NCBI GenBank assembly: GCA_030649995.1
Contig: JAUSEV010000013.1
Span: 23,966-87,965 of the forward strand
Length of the DNA: 64,000 bases
Source of the DNA: Candidatus Uhrbacteria bacterium
Lineage (GTDB): Bacteria > Patescibacteriota > Patescibacteriia > 2-12-FULL-60-25
Direction: 5' to 3'
The stretch's first letter is position 1; the number at the start of each line of letters is the position of its first letter. Below, piece by piece: positions 26,584-35,225 of this stretch. A program made the position numbers and the translations under genes. The notes under the pieces were generated by a model. It was not told where the DNA came from and ran no database searches. It saw nothing but the letters and a program-made list of their open reading frames with translations.

Positions 26584-27836
26584 AGCTCGCGATCATCGGC
26601 GGAGGAGCCGCGGGGTTGATGGCGGCGGCAACGGCGCATGAGACAAATCCGGAGGCGGAAATTTTTTTGATCGAACGCAATGACGGATTGGGAAAAAAGG
26701 TGATCATTTCCGGCGGTGGAAGGTGTAACGTCACGACCGGTGTTTCCGACGTGCGAACCGTGCTCACGCGTTACCCGCGCGGCGCAAAGTTTCTTTCCTC
26801 CGCCATGCATCTGTTTCCGCCGGATCAGGTGTACGCGTGGTTTGAGGCGCACGGCGTTCCGCTGAAGATCGAAGAGGATTTTCGCGTTTTTCCGCAATCG
26901 GATAATGGAAAAGATATTGTTCGCGTTTTTGAACACCTTTTTGATGCTTCGCGCATTCATGTTCTCTTAAAAAAGTCGGCGGTGAGGATTGAGTCTTCGA
27001 CCGTTCGACAAGCTCACGGCTTTAGTATTTTTTTGAAGGATGTGGCCGAACCTTTGATCGTTGATCGTGTGATTTTGACGACCGGCGGTCAAGCGTATCG
27101 ACAAACCGGTTCGACCGGAGATGGCTATGCCTTTGCTCAAGCTTTGGGGCACACGGTCACCGCGCTCATGCCAAGCTTGAATGCTTTTTTTACTCGGGAG
27201 ACATGGCCTGGCGATCTTTCCGGACTTTCGTTTGAAAAAGCGACGATCATCGCCAAACGCGGAAAGAATCCCTCGTACACAGGGTCGTTTCTTTTTACGC
27301 ATAAAGGCGTGAGCGGACCCGCGGTTTTTGCCGTTTCTTCGCTTGTCGCGTTTGAGACATACGATCGCGATCATCCGCTTGAAATTTCGATTGACCTTTT
27401 TCCCGATCAATCTGCGGATGAACTTCGCGTGATAATCGAGAGGCATACAATCGCCAATGCGAAAAAAAGTTTTGTGAACAGTCTCATGGGGATCGTTCCA
27501 AAATCTCTCGCCGATATGTTATGTCTTGAGCTGAAGATTTCTTCGCAAAAAAAAGCCGGTGAAATCGGCAAAAAAGATTTGATGCGCTCCGTCACATGGC
27601 TCAAAGGAATCCCTTTGCACGTGGTCACGCGAGGAGCCGGTGATGAATTTGTGACCGCCGGCGGCGTGGATCTTAAACAGGTGAATCCGGCGACGATGGA
27701 ATCAAAAATCCGCCCGGGACTTTTTTTTGCCGGAGAAATTTTAGATATTGACGGTTTCACCGGAGGGTACAATCTGCAATCGTCGTGGGCTACTGGCAGA
27801 CTGGCAGGGGAGCATGCGGTACGGATAGCGGGATGA
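26580..27836 (+). CDS. BaiN/HI0933-family flavoprotein (NAD(P)/FAD-dependent oxidoreductase)
   Basis: The 418-residue protein opens with the FAD-binding Rossmann motif LAIIGGGAAGLMAAATA, then the family block GLGKKVIISGGGRCNVT. It ends with the second FAD contact 'PGLFFAGEILDIDGFTGGYN'. This is the HI0933/YhiN/BaiN family, flavin reductases whose natural substrate is mostly unknown. Residues 142-148 (TVRQAHG) are encoded by a short repeat of a kind found in spacers elsewhere, inserted on a loop without shifting the frame. It is translated with the ABC-F gene through the ATGA overlap. Confidence 0.9.
   Translation: MKLAIIGGGAAGLMAAATAHETNPEAEIFLIERNDGLGKKVIISGGGRCNVTTGVSDVRTVLTRYPRGAKFLSSAMHLFPPDQVYAWFEAHGVPLKIEEDFRVFPQSDNGKDIVRVFEHLFDASRIHVLLKKSAVRIESSTVRQAHGFSIFLKDVAEPLIVDRVILTTGGQAYRQTGSTGDGYAFAQALGHTVTALMPSLNAFFTRETWPGDLSGLSFEKATIIAKRGKNPSYTGSFLFTHKGVSGPAVFAVSSLVAFETYDRDHPLEISIDLFPDQSADELRVIIERHTIANAKKSFVNSLMGIVPKSLADMLCLELKISSQKKAGEIGKKDLMRSVTWLKGIPLHVVTRGAGDEFVTAGGVDLKQVNPATMESKIRPGLFFAGEILDIDGFTGGYNLQSSWATGRLAGEHAVRIAG
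26998..27022. repeat. VRQAHG-type repeat inside the BaiN-like gene
   Basis: The stretch TCGACCGTTCGACAAGCTCA (26998-27017) is the bacterial 'VRQAHG' repeat and is translated in frame. Confidence 0.55.
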
Positions 27837-27929
27837 CTCTTTGAAAAATTGATATAAAGTAAAAATAGATTTGAACACTATTTTTGTACAATGCGTGGTT
27901 TTTGTTTCCAGAAGTTTGGATTTACCGTT

Positions 27930-27957
27930 TTGACAAAAAGTATTATTTTGTGATACT
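27930..27957 (+). promoter_or_regulatory. Promoter of the 180-aa hypothetical
   Basis: TTGACA (27930-27935), a 16-base spacer and GATACT (27952-27957) leave about 80 bases of untranslated leader before the ATG at 28046. Confidence 0.6.
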
Positions 27958-28045
27958 CCTGATATCAGACTACGGTATGGAAACGGTGCCTTACGTCTCG
28001 ATACGGTGTCTAGACGGAAGGTGGCCAAAGCACGGGAGAGTAGAC

Positions 28046-28588
28046 ATGAATAATCTCGCAAAAATCGTGTTGTTTCTGGTTGTTGGAGTGGAGTTGTTTT
28101 ACGTCGCGGTCTCCTCCAAGGAGGAAGGTCTCGTCACAACCTCTCCTTCTACGTTCTCCGCGAGAGTCGTCTATAAAATTCCGACGATGGAGGAATTGTC
28201 TCGCCTTTTCCCTGCCAAAGTTCACCCGCTCCTTGTTTACGGCACTTTCAATCCGATCAAGGTTTGTAAGAACGTCAGCCGAGAGACGCGCGAGGTTGGT
28301 TTCGAGTACGTCTACCTTGGTCGCGAGGCCTCCTTCGAGGATGTGATCTTCGAGATTGAAGTGCGGGGTTTACGCCCCGCACTGATCGAGGAACTGATCG
28401 CGTTTGCCGCGCGTTATCCCGAGGAGTACCGGCAACGCCCGACCATCGCTCTCGGCTCCATAGCCGAGATGAGCGATTATCACTGGTATTGGTTCATTTT
28501 GCAAGACGAAGTCGGCAAAAAGCTGAGCGTATCCAATATCGAAGACAACTTCCGTCCATCCGCGAGATTCCTCACCGTCCGAAAGTAA
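28046..28588 (+). CDS. Hypothetical anchored protein, self-contained transcription unit
   Basis: The start at 28046 is chosen because it follows GGGAGAG by 6 bases and yields an N-terminal TM (IVLFLVVGVELFYVAVSS). The longer open frame upstream overlaps the promoter. The extracytoplasmic part (about 155 residues) includes 'VHPLLVYGTFNPIKVCKNV' and 'ARYPEEYRQRPTIALGS'. GC content and codon choice differ from the flavoprotein gene before it. The unit has its own promoter and terminator. I do not recognise the family. Confidence 0.7.
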   Translation: MNNLAKIVLFLVVGVELFYVAVSSKEEGLVTTSPSTFSARVVYKIPTMEELSRLFPAKVHPLLVYGTFNPIKVCKNVSRETREVGFEYVYLGREASFEDVIFEIEVRGLRPALIEELIAFAARYPEEYRQRPTIALGSIAEMSDYHWYWFILQDEVGKKLSVSNIEDNFRPSARFLTVRK

Positions 28589-28600
28589 CCGTTCTCACAC

Positions 28601-28640
28601 CACCCTTTCTTCAGTTTCTTGCGAGAAGGGGTGTTTTTTT
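28601..28640 (+). terminator. Intrinsic terminator
   Basis: CACCCTTTCT pairs with AGAAGGGGTG (one G-T pair) and is followed by seven T residues. Confidence 0.8.
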
Positions 28641-28695
28641 GTCCACTTTACTTTTTTTGATTAGGTGTTTAAACTAAAAACAATAAAAATTCATC

Positions 28696-31600
28696 ATGAA
28701 TGATTTGCTGCTAAACAGGAGGCATTTGATTTGTATCGGCTTTGTTCTTGCAACAAGCGTGTTTCTTTTTGTTCCTATTTCAAACGTAAAAGCCGCCGCC
28801 TGCACGTTTGCGAGCGTGGGTACCAGCGATTTTAATACCGCGGCAAATTGGAGTTGCGGCGTGGTTCCGGGAAATGGAGACGATGTGATCATTCCGACAG
28901 GCACCACAACAAATATGTCTGCCGGCCCGATCACTGTGAGTACGGTCACGACAACGGGTACGTTGAATGTTTTAACGCAAGGCTTGTTGGCAACTTCCAC
29001 CATCACCATCAGTTCCGGAGGAAGGATCGATGTCGGCACAGGCGTTGTTACGAGCACGGGAAATTTTGTTAATAACGGCACGCTTACTACATCGGCACCG
29101 ACAAATGGTCCCCCTGGAATCTTGGCGGTTGAAGGGGATCTGACCCATTCAGGTCTCGGTTACTTTACTACTTCTAGGCTAAAAACTCGCTTATCCGGCT
29201 CACTCAATCAAACCATTAGTGGTATCGCAAGCTTTAGCAGTTTAAACATGATCAAGAGCGCTGGTACGGCGACGCTCACCACAACCGGATCTACCATCAC
29301 GATTAACAATGGAAACGACGAAGTCAATGGTGGCTTTTCTACGACCGGCGGCGGAACCTTGTCTCTGGGCGATAAAAATCTCACCATGACAAACCTCACA
29401 CCGATCACGATCGGAGCCGGAACGGTTGTGACCTCAACCACAGGAAATTTTACTTTCAATTCCCCCGTGACTCTCTCCGGTTCTCTTGGTTCTAATTCAA
29501 GTACCATAAACTTCGCTGATTCTCTTTCTGTGACAAATGGAGGTGTTATAGAATTGGGAAATGGAAGCCTCCTTACACCTTCAGACACAACCGTGGACAA
29601 TGGAAGCCGAGTGACCGTTGGCGCAGGGAGTTATACCATCAGAGGTACCAATTCCGGGACCATAAGTTTTGGGAGCGCATCCGGAACCGTGGATACTGTT
29701 TCCAACTATGGAACAATAGCTTTTGGGAGCGGCCCGACACTGATGAAATTCACTATTTCCAATTATGGAACAATGTATTTGAGTTCAGCAACCACCACCG
29801 TTACCAGTTATTTTCAAACCTTTTCCACCTCCACAACCTACGCTACTTCCTCAAGCGTGATTATGGTCAGCAATGCTAATTTTCGGATACAAGGATCTGC
29901 ATTGGGAGCGGGAACCTTTGATCCGAGCAGTAGCACGGTGCGAGTGATTGGATCAAGTAGCAGTTTATTGGGAGCGGGTCCTTACAACAATGTGATCATT
30001 GAGAAGACCGGTGGGACTTTGACGATCGGATCGGATAGCGACAATATTCCCGTCACAATCAATGGAACTTTTGATATTACGAACAGTGCCGCACTTGCGA
30101 ATGTGAGAGGAAATACTCTCACCGTTACCGGTACCACAACAAACATCGGAACCGTCACTTCCACCACAGGAACGATGACCTTTAATGGCATTGTTACTTC
30201 TACCGGTTCCATCGGCAGTAATTCCGGTAAAACGATCTTTGCCTCGACGTTTCAAAATAACGGTGTGTTCACGGTGGGTTCGGGTACGGCTACAACGAGC
30301 GCCGCGTTTATCAATGCAAGCACAACCAACGGAGGTTCCGGAACGCTCGCGATAGGGGATGCGTGGACGCATACGGGAACATTTAATCCGCAATCAGGCA
30401 CGGTCAAGTTTTCCGGAACAAGCGCGCAAACCATTCCGGTCACGAGTTTGAACAATTTAGATGTTCGTACAACGGGAGGCGACGCATCTTTGAATGTCAA
30501 TGCGACTTCCACGGGTACGACCAATGTGGTCTCCGGCAGCACTCTCGCCGTTGGCAATAATACCTATACGGCCGTCGGGCTTATCACGAATACAGGCACT
30601 CTCACGAGAGGGGCCACGGGCAAAATCGTTCACACGGCAGAGGCGGCCCGCTTTAGCGACTCGAGTGGAAATCAACTCACATCCTATTCGATCCCGGGTT
30701 CCGTTTATTTTCATGTTCAGGATTCAAATCGTAACTTGCTTGGAGGATCGGTTGAGACAATAGCGATTTCGCTCGCCACGGATCCAAATGCCGGTTCTGA
30801 TGCGGAAACCGTCACACTTACCGAAACATCCGCGTCTTCCGGCATCTTTCGGAACACTTCGGCTTTGAGTATGGTGACCTCAAACGTAGCTTCTCTGGGA
30901 AACGCTCAACTGGAGCTCGTGGCCACCGGCTCCGCAACAGGCACCTATCTTGACGATCAAGATTCGGGAGATACCACTTCCACCACCGCGACGCTCACTT
31001 TTGTAGCCGCTTCCGTTCCTTCTTCCGGATGCGGAGGGGCATGCGATCCGTATATCTTAAAGATCACCCCTATCGTGACTCAATATCAGGAATATACGAC
31101 TCCACAGGCGCCACCTGTCGAACCACCGCCGCCGTCTCCGTCCGTTCCCGCGTCTTTGCCGTCAACTCTGGCTCCAACACCCGTTCCCATTCCCACCATT
31201 CTTCCGTCAGAGGCTTCCATTATTTCCACCACTCACTCATTGAGCGGGAAGTTAATCAAACTCGCAGATGATGGAAATCTTGCTACGCAAAATGATTCCA
31301 CCGTGTTTTTTATCGCGATGAATGGCGCTCGCTATGCGTTTTCAAATGAACAATCCTACTTTTCTTGGTATAAAAATTTCGAACCCGTGGAAATTGTATC
31401 TTCCAACGCGCTCACCGCCCTTCCTTTGGGGAATCGAGTCACCTACAAGCCAGGAGTTCGCATGGTTAAATTTCGTTCCAATCAAAAAGTTTATGCCGTG
31501 GAAAAAGGTGGAATCCTGCGTTGGATCGCGAGCGAAAACATCGCCGCTCAATTATACGGTTCTCGTTGGAATGACCTGATTGACGACATCGCGGACGCGT

Positions 31601-31704
31601 TCTCCTCGGATTATGCATTTGGAATGGATATTCTCCGCGCAGAAGATTACGATGTGGCGCAAGCCGTGAAATCCGTAACCACGTTTGGGGATACGTTAAA
31701 ATGA
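28696..31704 (+). CDS. Large Thr/Ser-rich surface protein with beta-repeat body and CPR-type C-terminal domain
   Basis: The 1002-residue protein has a signal peptide (residues about 9-34, ending VKAAAC). Most of the chain (50-640) is a regular series of short beta repeats rich in Thr, Gly, Ser and Asn (for example 'TTGTLNV', 'GTFDITNSA', 'GTTTNIGTVTSTTGTMTF'), as expected for a beta-helix adhesin. An Ig-like module lies near 650-790. A Pro-rich linker (about 805-850) then leads to a conserved C-terminal domain (MNGARYAFSNEQSYFSWYKN ... VYAVEKGGILRWI) that recurs in CPR surface proteins and resembles repeats in the product at 50298-51737. No Shine-Dalgarno is visible. It is probably a surface adhesin. 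Confidence 0.8.
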   Translation: MNDLLLNRRHLICIGFVLATSVFLFVPISNVKAAACTFASVGTSDFNTAANWSCGVVPGNGDDVIIPTGTTTNMSAGPITVSTVTTTGTLNVLTQGLLATSTITISSGGRIDVGTGVVTSTGNFVNNGTLTTSAPTNGPPGILAVEGDLTHSGLGYFTTSRLKTRLSGSLNQTISGIASFSSLNMIKSAGTATLTTTGSTITINNGNDEVNGGFSTTGGGTLSLGDKNLTMTNLTPITIGAGTVVTSTTGNFTFNSPVTLSGSLGSNSSTINFADSLSVTNGGVIELGNGSLLTPSDTTVDNGSRVTVGAGSYTIRGTNSGTISFGSASGTVDTVSNYGTIAFGSGPTLMKFTISNYGTMYLSSATTTVTSYFQTFSTSTTYATSSSVIMVSNANFRIQGSALGAGTFDPSSSTVRVIGSSSSLLGAGPYNNVIIEKTGGTLTIGSDSDNIPVTINGTFDITNSAALANVRGNTLTVTGTTTNIGTVTSTTGTMTFNGIVTSTGSIGSNSGKTIFASTFQNNGVFTVGSGTATTSAAFINASTTNGGSGTLAIGDAWTHTGTFNPQSGTVKFSGTSAQTIPVTSLNNLDVRTTGGDASLNVNATSTGTTNVVSGSTLAVGNNTYTAVGLITNTGTLTRGATGKIVHTAEAARFSDSSGNQLTSYSIPGSVYFHVQDSNRNLLGGSVETIAISLATDPNAGSDAETVTLTETSASSGIFRNTSALSMVTSNVASLGNAQLELVATGSATGTYLDDQDSGDTTSTTATLTFVAASVPSSGCGGACDPYILKITPIVTQYQEYTTPQAPPVEPPPPSPSVPASLPSTLAPTPVPIPTILPSEASIISTTHSLSGKLIKLADDGNLATQNDSTVFFIAMNGARYAFSNEQSYFSWYKNFEPVEIVSSNALTALPLGNRVTYKPGVRMVKFRSNQKVYAVEKGGILRWIASENIAAQLYGSRWNDLIDDIADAFSSDYAFGMDILRAEDYDVAQAVKSVTTFGDTLK

Positions 31705-31714
31705 AATTCGGAAC

Positions 31715-31749
31715 AAAAAAATCTCCCCGATAAAGGGGAGATTTTTTTT
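31715..31749. terminator. Bidirectional intrinsic terminator
   Basis: AATCTCCCC and GGGGAGATT pair around GATAAA, with A-runs before and T-runs after. It separates the surface-protein gene (+) from the cold-shock gene (-). Confidence 0.85.
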
Positions 31750-31760
31750 GCGCTTAAGTA

Positions 31761-31958
31761 TTAGGCGCGTTTGACGTTGACGGCGGCAGGACCTTTCTCG
31801 GACTGTTCGACATCGAACGTGACGGCATCGCCCTCACGAAGTTCATCAAACATGACGCCAACCAACGACTTGCCGTGGAAGAAAAGATCTTTCTCCTGGC
31901 CTTCGGCACCGATAAAGCCGAAGCCTCGGTCGGTGAGTTTTTTGATAACACCATTCAT
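31761..31958 (-). CDS. Cold-shock (CspA) family RNA-binding protein
   Basis: The 65-residue OB-fold protein has RNP1-like GFGFI (residues 12-16) and RNP2-like DLFFH (24-28), with the 'NGVIKKLTDRGFGFI' opening and a short acidic-basic tail. It binds single-stranded RNA/DNA and melts secondary structure. The ATG at 31958 is used because it gives the standard family length. Its promoter at 32051-32079 leaves a leader of about 90 bases, which could hold cis-regulatory structure as in E. coli cspA. Confidence 0.93.
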   Translation of the reverse strand: MNGVIKKLTDRGFGFIGAEGQEKDLFFHGKSLVGVMFDELREGDAVTFDVEQSEKGPAAVNVKRA

Positions 31959-32050
31959 AGTTTTTATTCTATTCATGATAAAGAATCGCAGAGTTAAAAT
32001 ATATTTGTGAAAGTGACGACCTTTCAAAAATACGACAATTCTATGGGCAC

Positions 32051-32079
32051 AGTATGCCAGACTTTCACAAAAAAGTCAA
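32051..32079 (-). promoter_or_regulatory. Promoter of the cold-shock gene
   Basis: On the minus strand TTGACT, a 17-base spacer and CATACT are found, a good sigma-70-type match. Confidence 0.7.
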
Positions 32080-32106
32080 TAGGGCTCGTGGGGTTGGCTT
32101 ATTGGC

Positions 32107-32139
32107 ATAAAAAAACGACATCTAAGAAGCGATGTCGTT
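32107..32139 (-). terminator. Intrinsic terminator overlapping the CDP-alcohol phosphotransferase stop
   Basis: On the minus strand AACGACATC and GATGTCGTT pair around an 8-base loop and are followed by T residues. The stop codon lies in the stem. Confidence 0.8.
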
Positions 32140-32688
32140 CCTGCGGAAGTCTCGAAGATGACCGGCGAGAGAGAGGCAGGCGAGGCAGATGGCTGCGGAG
32201 AAAACGTACGGTGCGGCGGCTTCAAAAAAGCTGTTGCGCGTGAGGACGAAGGCGAGGGCGAAGCTCTGCACCCATGTCTTCCACGCTCCCCAGATGTTGG
32301 AGTTGGTGGTCACGCCAAACCGTCTTTTCAAGGGACGCATCAGCGTCAACACGAAGTCGAGTGCGGCAACGGTGATGCGGATATTGAGTGCCACTCGATC
32401 CCCACAGGCGAAGAACAGAACGCCAAGAACGAAGATTTTGTCGGCGGTCGCGTCCAAGGTTGCCCCGGTTTGACTCACCTGTTTGCGCAGCCTCGCCAAC
32501 GGACCATCGAACATATCGAACACGCTCGAGAGGATCAACGCGCTCACGGCGATCGAAGGTTGGTCGCGCCAGTAAATGACGGGTACGACGAACGCCGCGC
32601 GTATGATCGAGAGATGGTTCGGATGAAGCCACCGCGGAAAGACCGTAACAACGGACCGTGCGACATGTTGATCAAAAAATTGCGCCAT
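32122..32688 (-). CDS. CDP-alcohol phosphatidyltransferase family protein
   Basis: The 188-residue integral membrane enzyme shows the full CDP-alcohol phosphotransferase motif: D61-G62-x2-A65-R66-x8-G75-x3-D79-x3-D83, within FDGPLARLRKQV and TLDATADK. Five to six TM segments fit the family. It transfers a phosphatidyl or phospho-alcohol group from a CDP-linked donor; phosphatidylglycerophosphate or inositol-phosphate synthases are the usual relatives, but the acceptor cannot be told. The gene stands alone with an AAGGAGGGACGGTC ribosome site and its own terminator, GC-richer than its neighbours. Confidence 0.88.
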   Translation of the reverse strand: MAQFFDQHVARSVVTVFPRWLHPNHLSIIRAAFVVPVIYWRDQPSIAVSALILSSVFDMFDGPLARLRKQVSQTGATLDATADKIFVLGVLFFACGDRVALNIRITVAALDFVLTLMRPLKRRFGVTTNSNIWGAWKTWVQSFALAFVLTRNSFFEAAAPYVFSAAICLACLSLAGHLRDFRRNDIAS

Positions 32689-32793
32689 GACCGTCCCTCC
32701 TTTTTCATGGGCTGTTGTTTGGTCAAGGTTTATATCAAATCATTTTTGAGCGTGCTTAGCAAGGAAAAGAGAAAAATTTATATTCTCAATATT

Positions 32794-32823
32794 AAAAACC
32801 ACCCATTTTATGGGGTGGTTTTT
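32794..32823. terminator. Intrinsic terminator beside the tRNA pair
   Basis: AAAACCACCC and GGGTGGTTTT pair around a short AT loop. On the minus strand it ends transcripts of the two tRNA genes just to the right. Confidence 0.8.
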
Positions 32824-32826
32824 GTG

Positions 32827-32902
32827 TGGAGCCAGCTCCGGGATTTGAACCCGGGACCTCTGCTTTACGAAAGCATTGCTCTACCAACTGAGCTAAGCTG
32901 GC
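32827..32902 (-). tRNA. tRNA-Thr(CGU)
   Basis: On the minus strand: acceptor GCCAGCT, D arm GCTC-AGTTGGTA-GAGC, anticodon loop TTCGTAA (CGT, Thr), T arm CCGGG-TTCAAAT-CCCGG, acceptor AGCTGGC, discriminator T and encoded CCA. All four stems close, with one mismatch at the 27-43 position. Confidence 0.93.
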
Positions 32903-32905
32903 ACT

Positions 32906-32977
32906 AGCGGGTAGGGGGAATCGAACCCCCCTCTAGTGCTTGGGAAGCACTCATAATAGCCACTATACGATACCCGC
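32906..32977 (-). tRNA. tRNA-Gly(CCC)
   Basis: On the minus strand: acceptor GCGGGTA, D stem closing around AGTGG, anticodon stem AGTGC, loop TTCCCAA (CCC, Gly), GCACT, T arm GGGGG-TTCGATT-CCCCC, acceptor TACCCGC and discriminator T, without encoded CCA. It is four bases from the tRNA-Thr gene, so both are probably cotranscribed. Confidence 0.92.
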
Positions 32978-33025
32978 GGTGCTCACATGATATGGATGGA
33001 CGACGATTTAATCAAGGGTTCTTTT

Positions 33026-34132
33026 TTATTCTCCTTTGCCTCTTCGTTTGATCGCGACACTCTCCGCCAGGCCGATGCTGATAAAGGCTACCACCAAAGA
33101 GGACGCGGCAGCCGAGAGAAAAGGCATGGGGAGTCCGGTGATCGGCATGATGCCAAGATTCATGCCGCCGTTTACCGTAATATGAATAAGAAATCCCGCG
33201 CCGAGTCCGATCAAAAGGAGGGCGGCAAAATCCTCGCCCGATTCTTCCGCCAATCGAATAAAGCGATAGAGAATAAGCAGGAAAAGTCCCAAGACGATGG
33301 AAATTCCGATAAATCCAAGCTCCTCTCCAATGACCGCAAACATAAAATCCGTGGCGGCTGCCGGCAAAAATCGTAAGCGGGCTTGCGAGCCCTCGCCGAT
33401 TCCTTTTCCAAACCAACCGCCGGAGCCGATCGCGATATGCGCTTGAGCGGCGTTGTAACTGGCTCCTCGCGGATCGGATCCCGGATGAAGAAATGTCAAA
33501 ATACGTTCCTGCTGATAGGGTTTGAGTCCCACTGACCACACCAAGCCGCTTAACGCAAGAACCGCCAGAGGCAGAAAGAACCATGCGCGATGCGGCAAGC
33601 GGGCAAACAAACTCAACAGGACCCAGATTCCAACCAAAACCATGCCGGATCCAAAATCCGGTTGCAGGAAAACGAGAGCCGCGTACGCAAATGTGGCGCA
33701 TCCGCTTAAACCGAATTCTCGCCAGCTCAAGCGGCCGTGACTTCGTCTGGCAAAAAGCGCGGCAAGATAAATCGTCAACGTGACTTTGGCTATTTCCACC
33801 GGTTGAAAGGAGAGGCTGCCCAGCCGGAACCATCCTTGAGTGTGACGAATGGTGTGGCCGAAAAAAAGAACGGTAGTCAGAAGCAACCCGCCGCCGAGAT
33901 AGAGAAGAAAGCTATAAGCCTTCATCTGCCGATAATCCAATGAAATAAGAACAACGATCGCCGTAAGCCCCAAGAGGGCTGCGACGAGTTGTTTGTAAAA
34001 GGGAAATAGATCGGCGGGTTCACGGGAAACGCCGATCCCATAAATTTCCACCAGCCCAAGCGCCGCTAAAACGATTGCCGCCGTGACAAGGGTCCAGTCA
34101 AATCGTTCCAGCCGTTCAAGAAGATGTGGCAT
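33026..34132 (-). CDS. rodA: RodA, SEDS-family peptidoglycan glycosyltransferase
   Basis: The 368-residue polytopic protein (about ten TM helices) carries SEDS signatures: 'FLQPDFGSGMVLV' near residue 165 and the loop 'IAIGSGGWFGKGIGEG', then 'FLPAAATDFMFAVIGEELGF'. 'GLPMPFLSAAASS', the variant of the PFxSYGGSS motif, follows near the C-terminus. SEDS proteins polymerise glycan strands from lipid II together with a class B PBP. No PBP gene is adjacent. The neighbouring gene (34193-35071) encodes an anchored protein that could partner with it. Length is normal for RodA (about 370). Confidence 0.95.
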   Translation of the reverse strand: MPHLLERLERFDWTLVTAAIVLAALGLVEIYGIGVSREPADLFPFYKQLVAALLGLTAIVVLISLDYRQMKAYSFLLYLGGGLLLTTVLFFGHTIRHTQGWFRLGSLSFQPVEIAKVTLTIYLAALFARRSHGRLSWREFGLSGCATFAYAALVFLQPDFGSGMVLVGIWVLLSLFARLPHRAWFFLPLAVLALSGLVWSVGLKPYQQERILTFLHPGSDPRGASYNAAQAHIAIGSGGWFGKGIGEGSQARLRFLPAAATDFMFAVIGEELGFIGISIVLGLFLLILYRFIRLAEESGEDFAALLLIGLGAGFLIHITVNGGMNLGIMPITGLPMPFLSAAASSLVVAFISIGLAESVAIKRRGKGE

Positions 34133-34136
34133 GGGG

Positions 34137-34180
34137 AGGAATTAAGAAGCAAGAATCAAGAAGCAAGAAGCGTCAAATAG
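34137..34180. repeat. Degenerate tandem repeat between genes
   Basis: AAGAAGCAAGAATC then AAGAAGCAAGAAG lie in the 60-base spacer between rodA and the anchored protein. Similar spacer repeats with other units recur across the window. Confidence 0.65.
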
Positions 34181-34192
34181 AAGACTGTCGAT

Positions 34193-35071
34193 TCAGAAAC
34201 GATTGCTTGGCAAATAGGCAGACGGATCTAAAACATTTATACTCGCGCGTATTTCGGTTTTGGTGATGTCCGGAAGATTTTCAAACCAATGGACGGTGAT
34301 CGGCCTTGATTCACCAGGTTTTATTTCTCGTTCCGTGATGGTTGTAACGGCCATGAGCGTGTCTCTGCGGTAGAGCAAGATCGTGAGATCAACGGCCCAA
34401 AATCCGTAGGCGCTCGCGTTTTTTAAGACAAAAGATGTTTGCCCCACGCGATGGCTGTCCAGCGTCAAATCATTTTTATAGGCGATGGCATCAAAAGTGA
34501 TCTGTGAGCGCTTGGCAAGAAACGAAGAATAATTACGCTCGACTAATTCCGGTTTCAGACGATGCCACGCCATGTCGCTCACCTGGAATTGGCCGGAGCG
34601 ACCCGCGCCCTTTCCTTTCCATCCCAGCTCGGTTAAATACCGCTGACTTTGCGGCAGGAGGTATCCGCGTCGAGCCGGCGTGGGTTCCCCGTCAACCATA
34701 AAGCGATAGGTAAAATCGACCCACCAGTTTGAGTTGGGGTTGGTGGCGAGGATTAAAAAATCCTGACGGTTTTCGGTTGATGAAAAAGCGAGAACCTCGC
34801 TGGTTTGGATGGATTGCGGCGCGGAACTTTGCAGGCCTTCCGGATTTAAACCGTGTTGAACGATGGTTTGCGTGATGCGCGATTCGCGCGGATAAGAGAT
34901 AACGTAGGTATCCAATACAGACCACAAAATAAAACTCCAAAAAACAATATTGAGAACGATAAGCGTTCCGTATCCCAAGCGATGCAACCCCGGTCGATGC
35001 CGCACCCACCAAGAAGCAAGTTTGAGTTCCTCCTCCGTCATTCCGCTGCCGATCTGATGATTGTTGGACAT
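34193..35071 (-). CDS. Conserved-type anchored hypothetical upstream of rodA
   Basis: The 292-residue protein has a cytoplasmic start of about 35 residues (MTEEELKLASWWVRHRPGLH), one TM (about 36-58: YGTLIVLNIVFWSFILWSV) and an extracytoplasmic domain of about 230 residues. The beta-rich domain contains 'NPNSNWWVDFTYRFMVDG' and 'TSFVLKNASAYGFWAVDLTILLYR'. It lies 60 bases upstream of rodA in the same direction. A role in envelope growth is suggested only by this position. No catalytic motif is visible. Confidence 0.7.
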   Translation of the reverse strand: MSNNHQIGSGMTEEELKLASWWVRHRPGLHRLGYGTLIVLNIVFWSFILWSVLDTYVISYPRESRITQTIVQHGLNPEGLQSSAPQSIQTSEVLAFSSTENRQDFLILATNPNSNWWVDFTYRFMVDGEPTPARRGYLLPQSQRYLTELGWKGKGAGRSGQFQVSDMAWHRLKPELVERNYSSFLAKRSQITFDAIAYKNDLTLDSHRVGQTSFVLKNASAYGFWAVDLTILLYRRDTLMAVTTITEREIKPGESRPITVHWFENLPDITKTEIRASINVLDPSAYLPSNRF

Positions 35072-35093
35072 GGAGACAGTATAACAAAGTGTG

Positions 35094-35128
35094 GCGTAAT
35101 GCGTAATGAGTAATGGGTAATGAGCTGT
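35094..35128. repeat. TAATGCG/TAATGGG tandem repeat
   Basis: GCGTAATGCGTAATGAG and TAATGGGTAATGAG give four copies of an 8-base unit. The complementary pattern (CATTACCCATTACGCATTAC) lies inside gltX at 56.95 kb. Confidence 0.75.
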
Positions 35129-35172
35129 TTCGTATTTTTGTAAAATTTCGTGCTTTCGTAAATTTTATAAAA
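35129..35172. repeat. Spacer repeat shared with 51773-51825
   Basis: TTTCGTATTTTTGT, ATTTCGTGCTTTCGTAAAT and TATAAAAAA occur here and, nearly identical, at 51773-51828. The second copy has TCCGCCAGCTGGCGG inserted after TTTTTGT. Both copies sit directly behind the terminator of a GC-rich single-gene unit. Confidence 0.75.
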
Positions 35173-35205
35173 AAGACCCCGCGACGGTGTTCGTCAACGG
35201 GGCGG
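35168..35205 (-). terminator. Intrinsic terminator
   Basis: On the minus strand CCCCG..GACG and CGTC..CGGGG pair and are followed by TCTTTTTTAT. Confidence 0.75.
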
Positions 35206-35225
35206 AGGAATGATCAAGGAGCGTG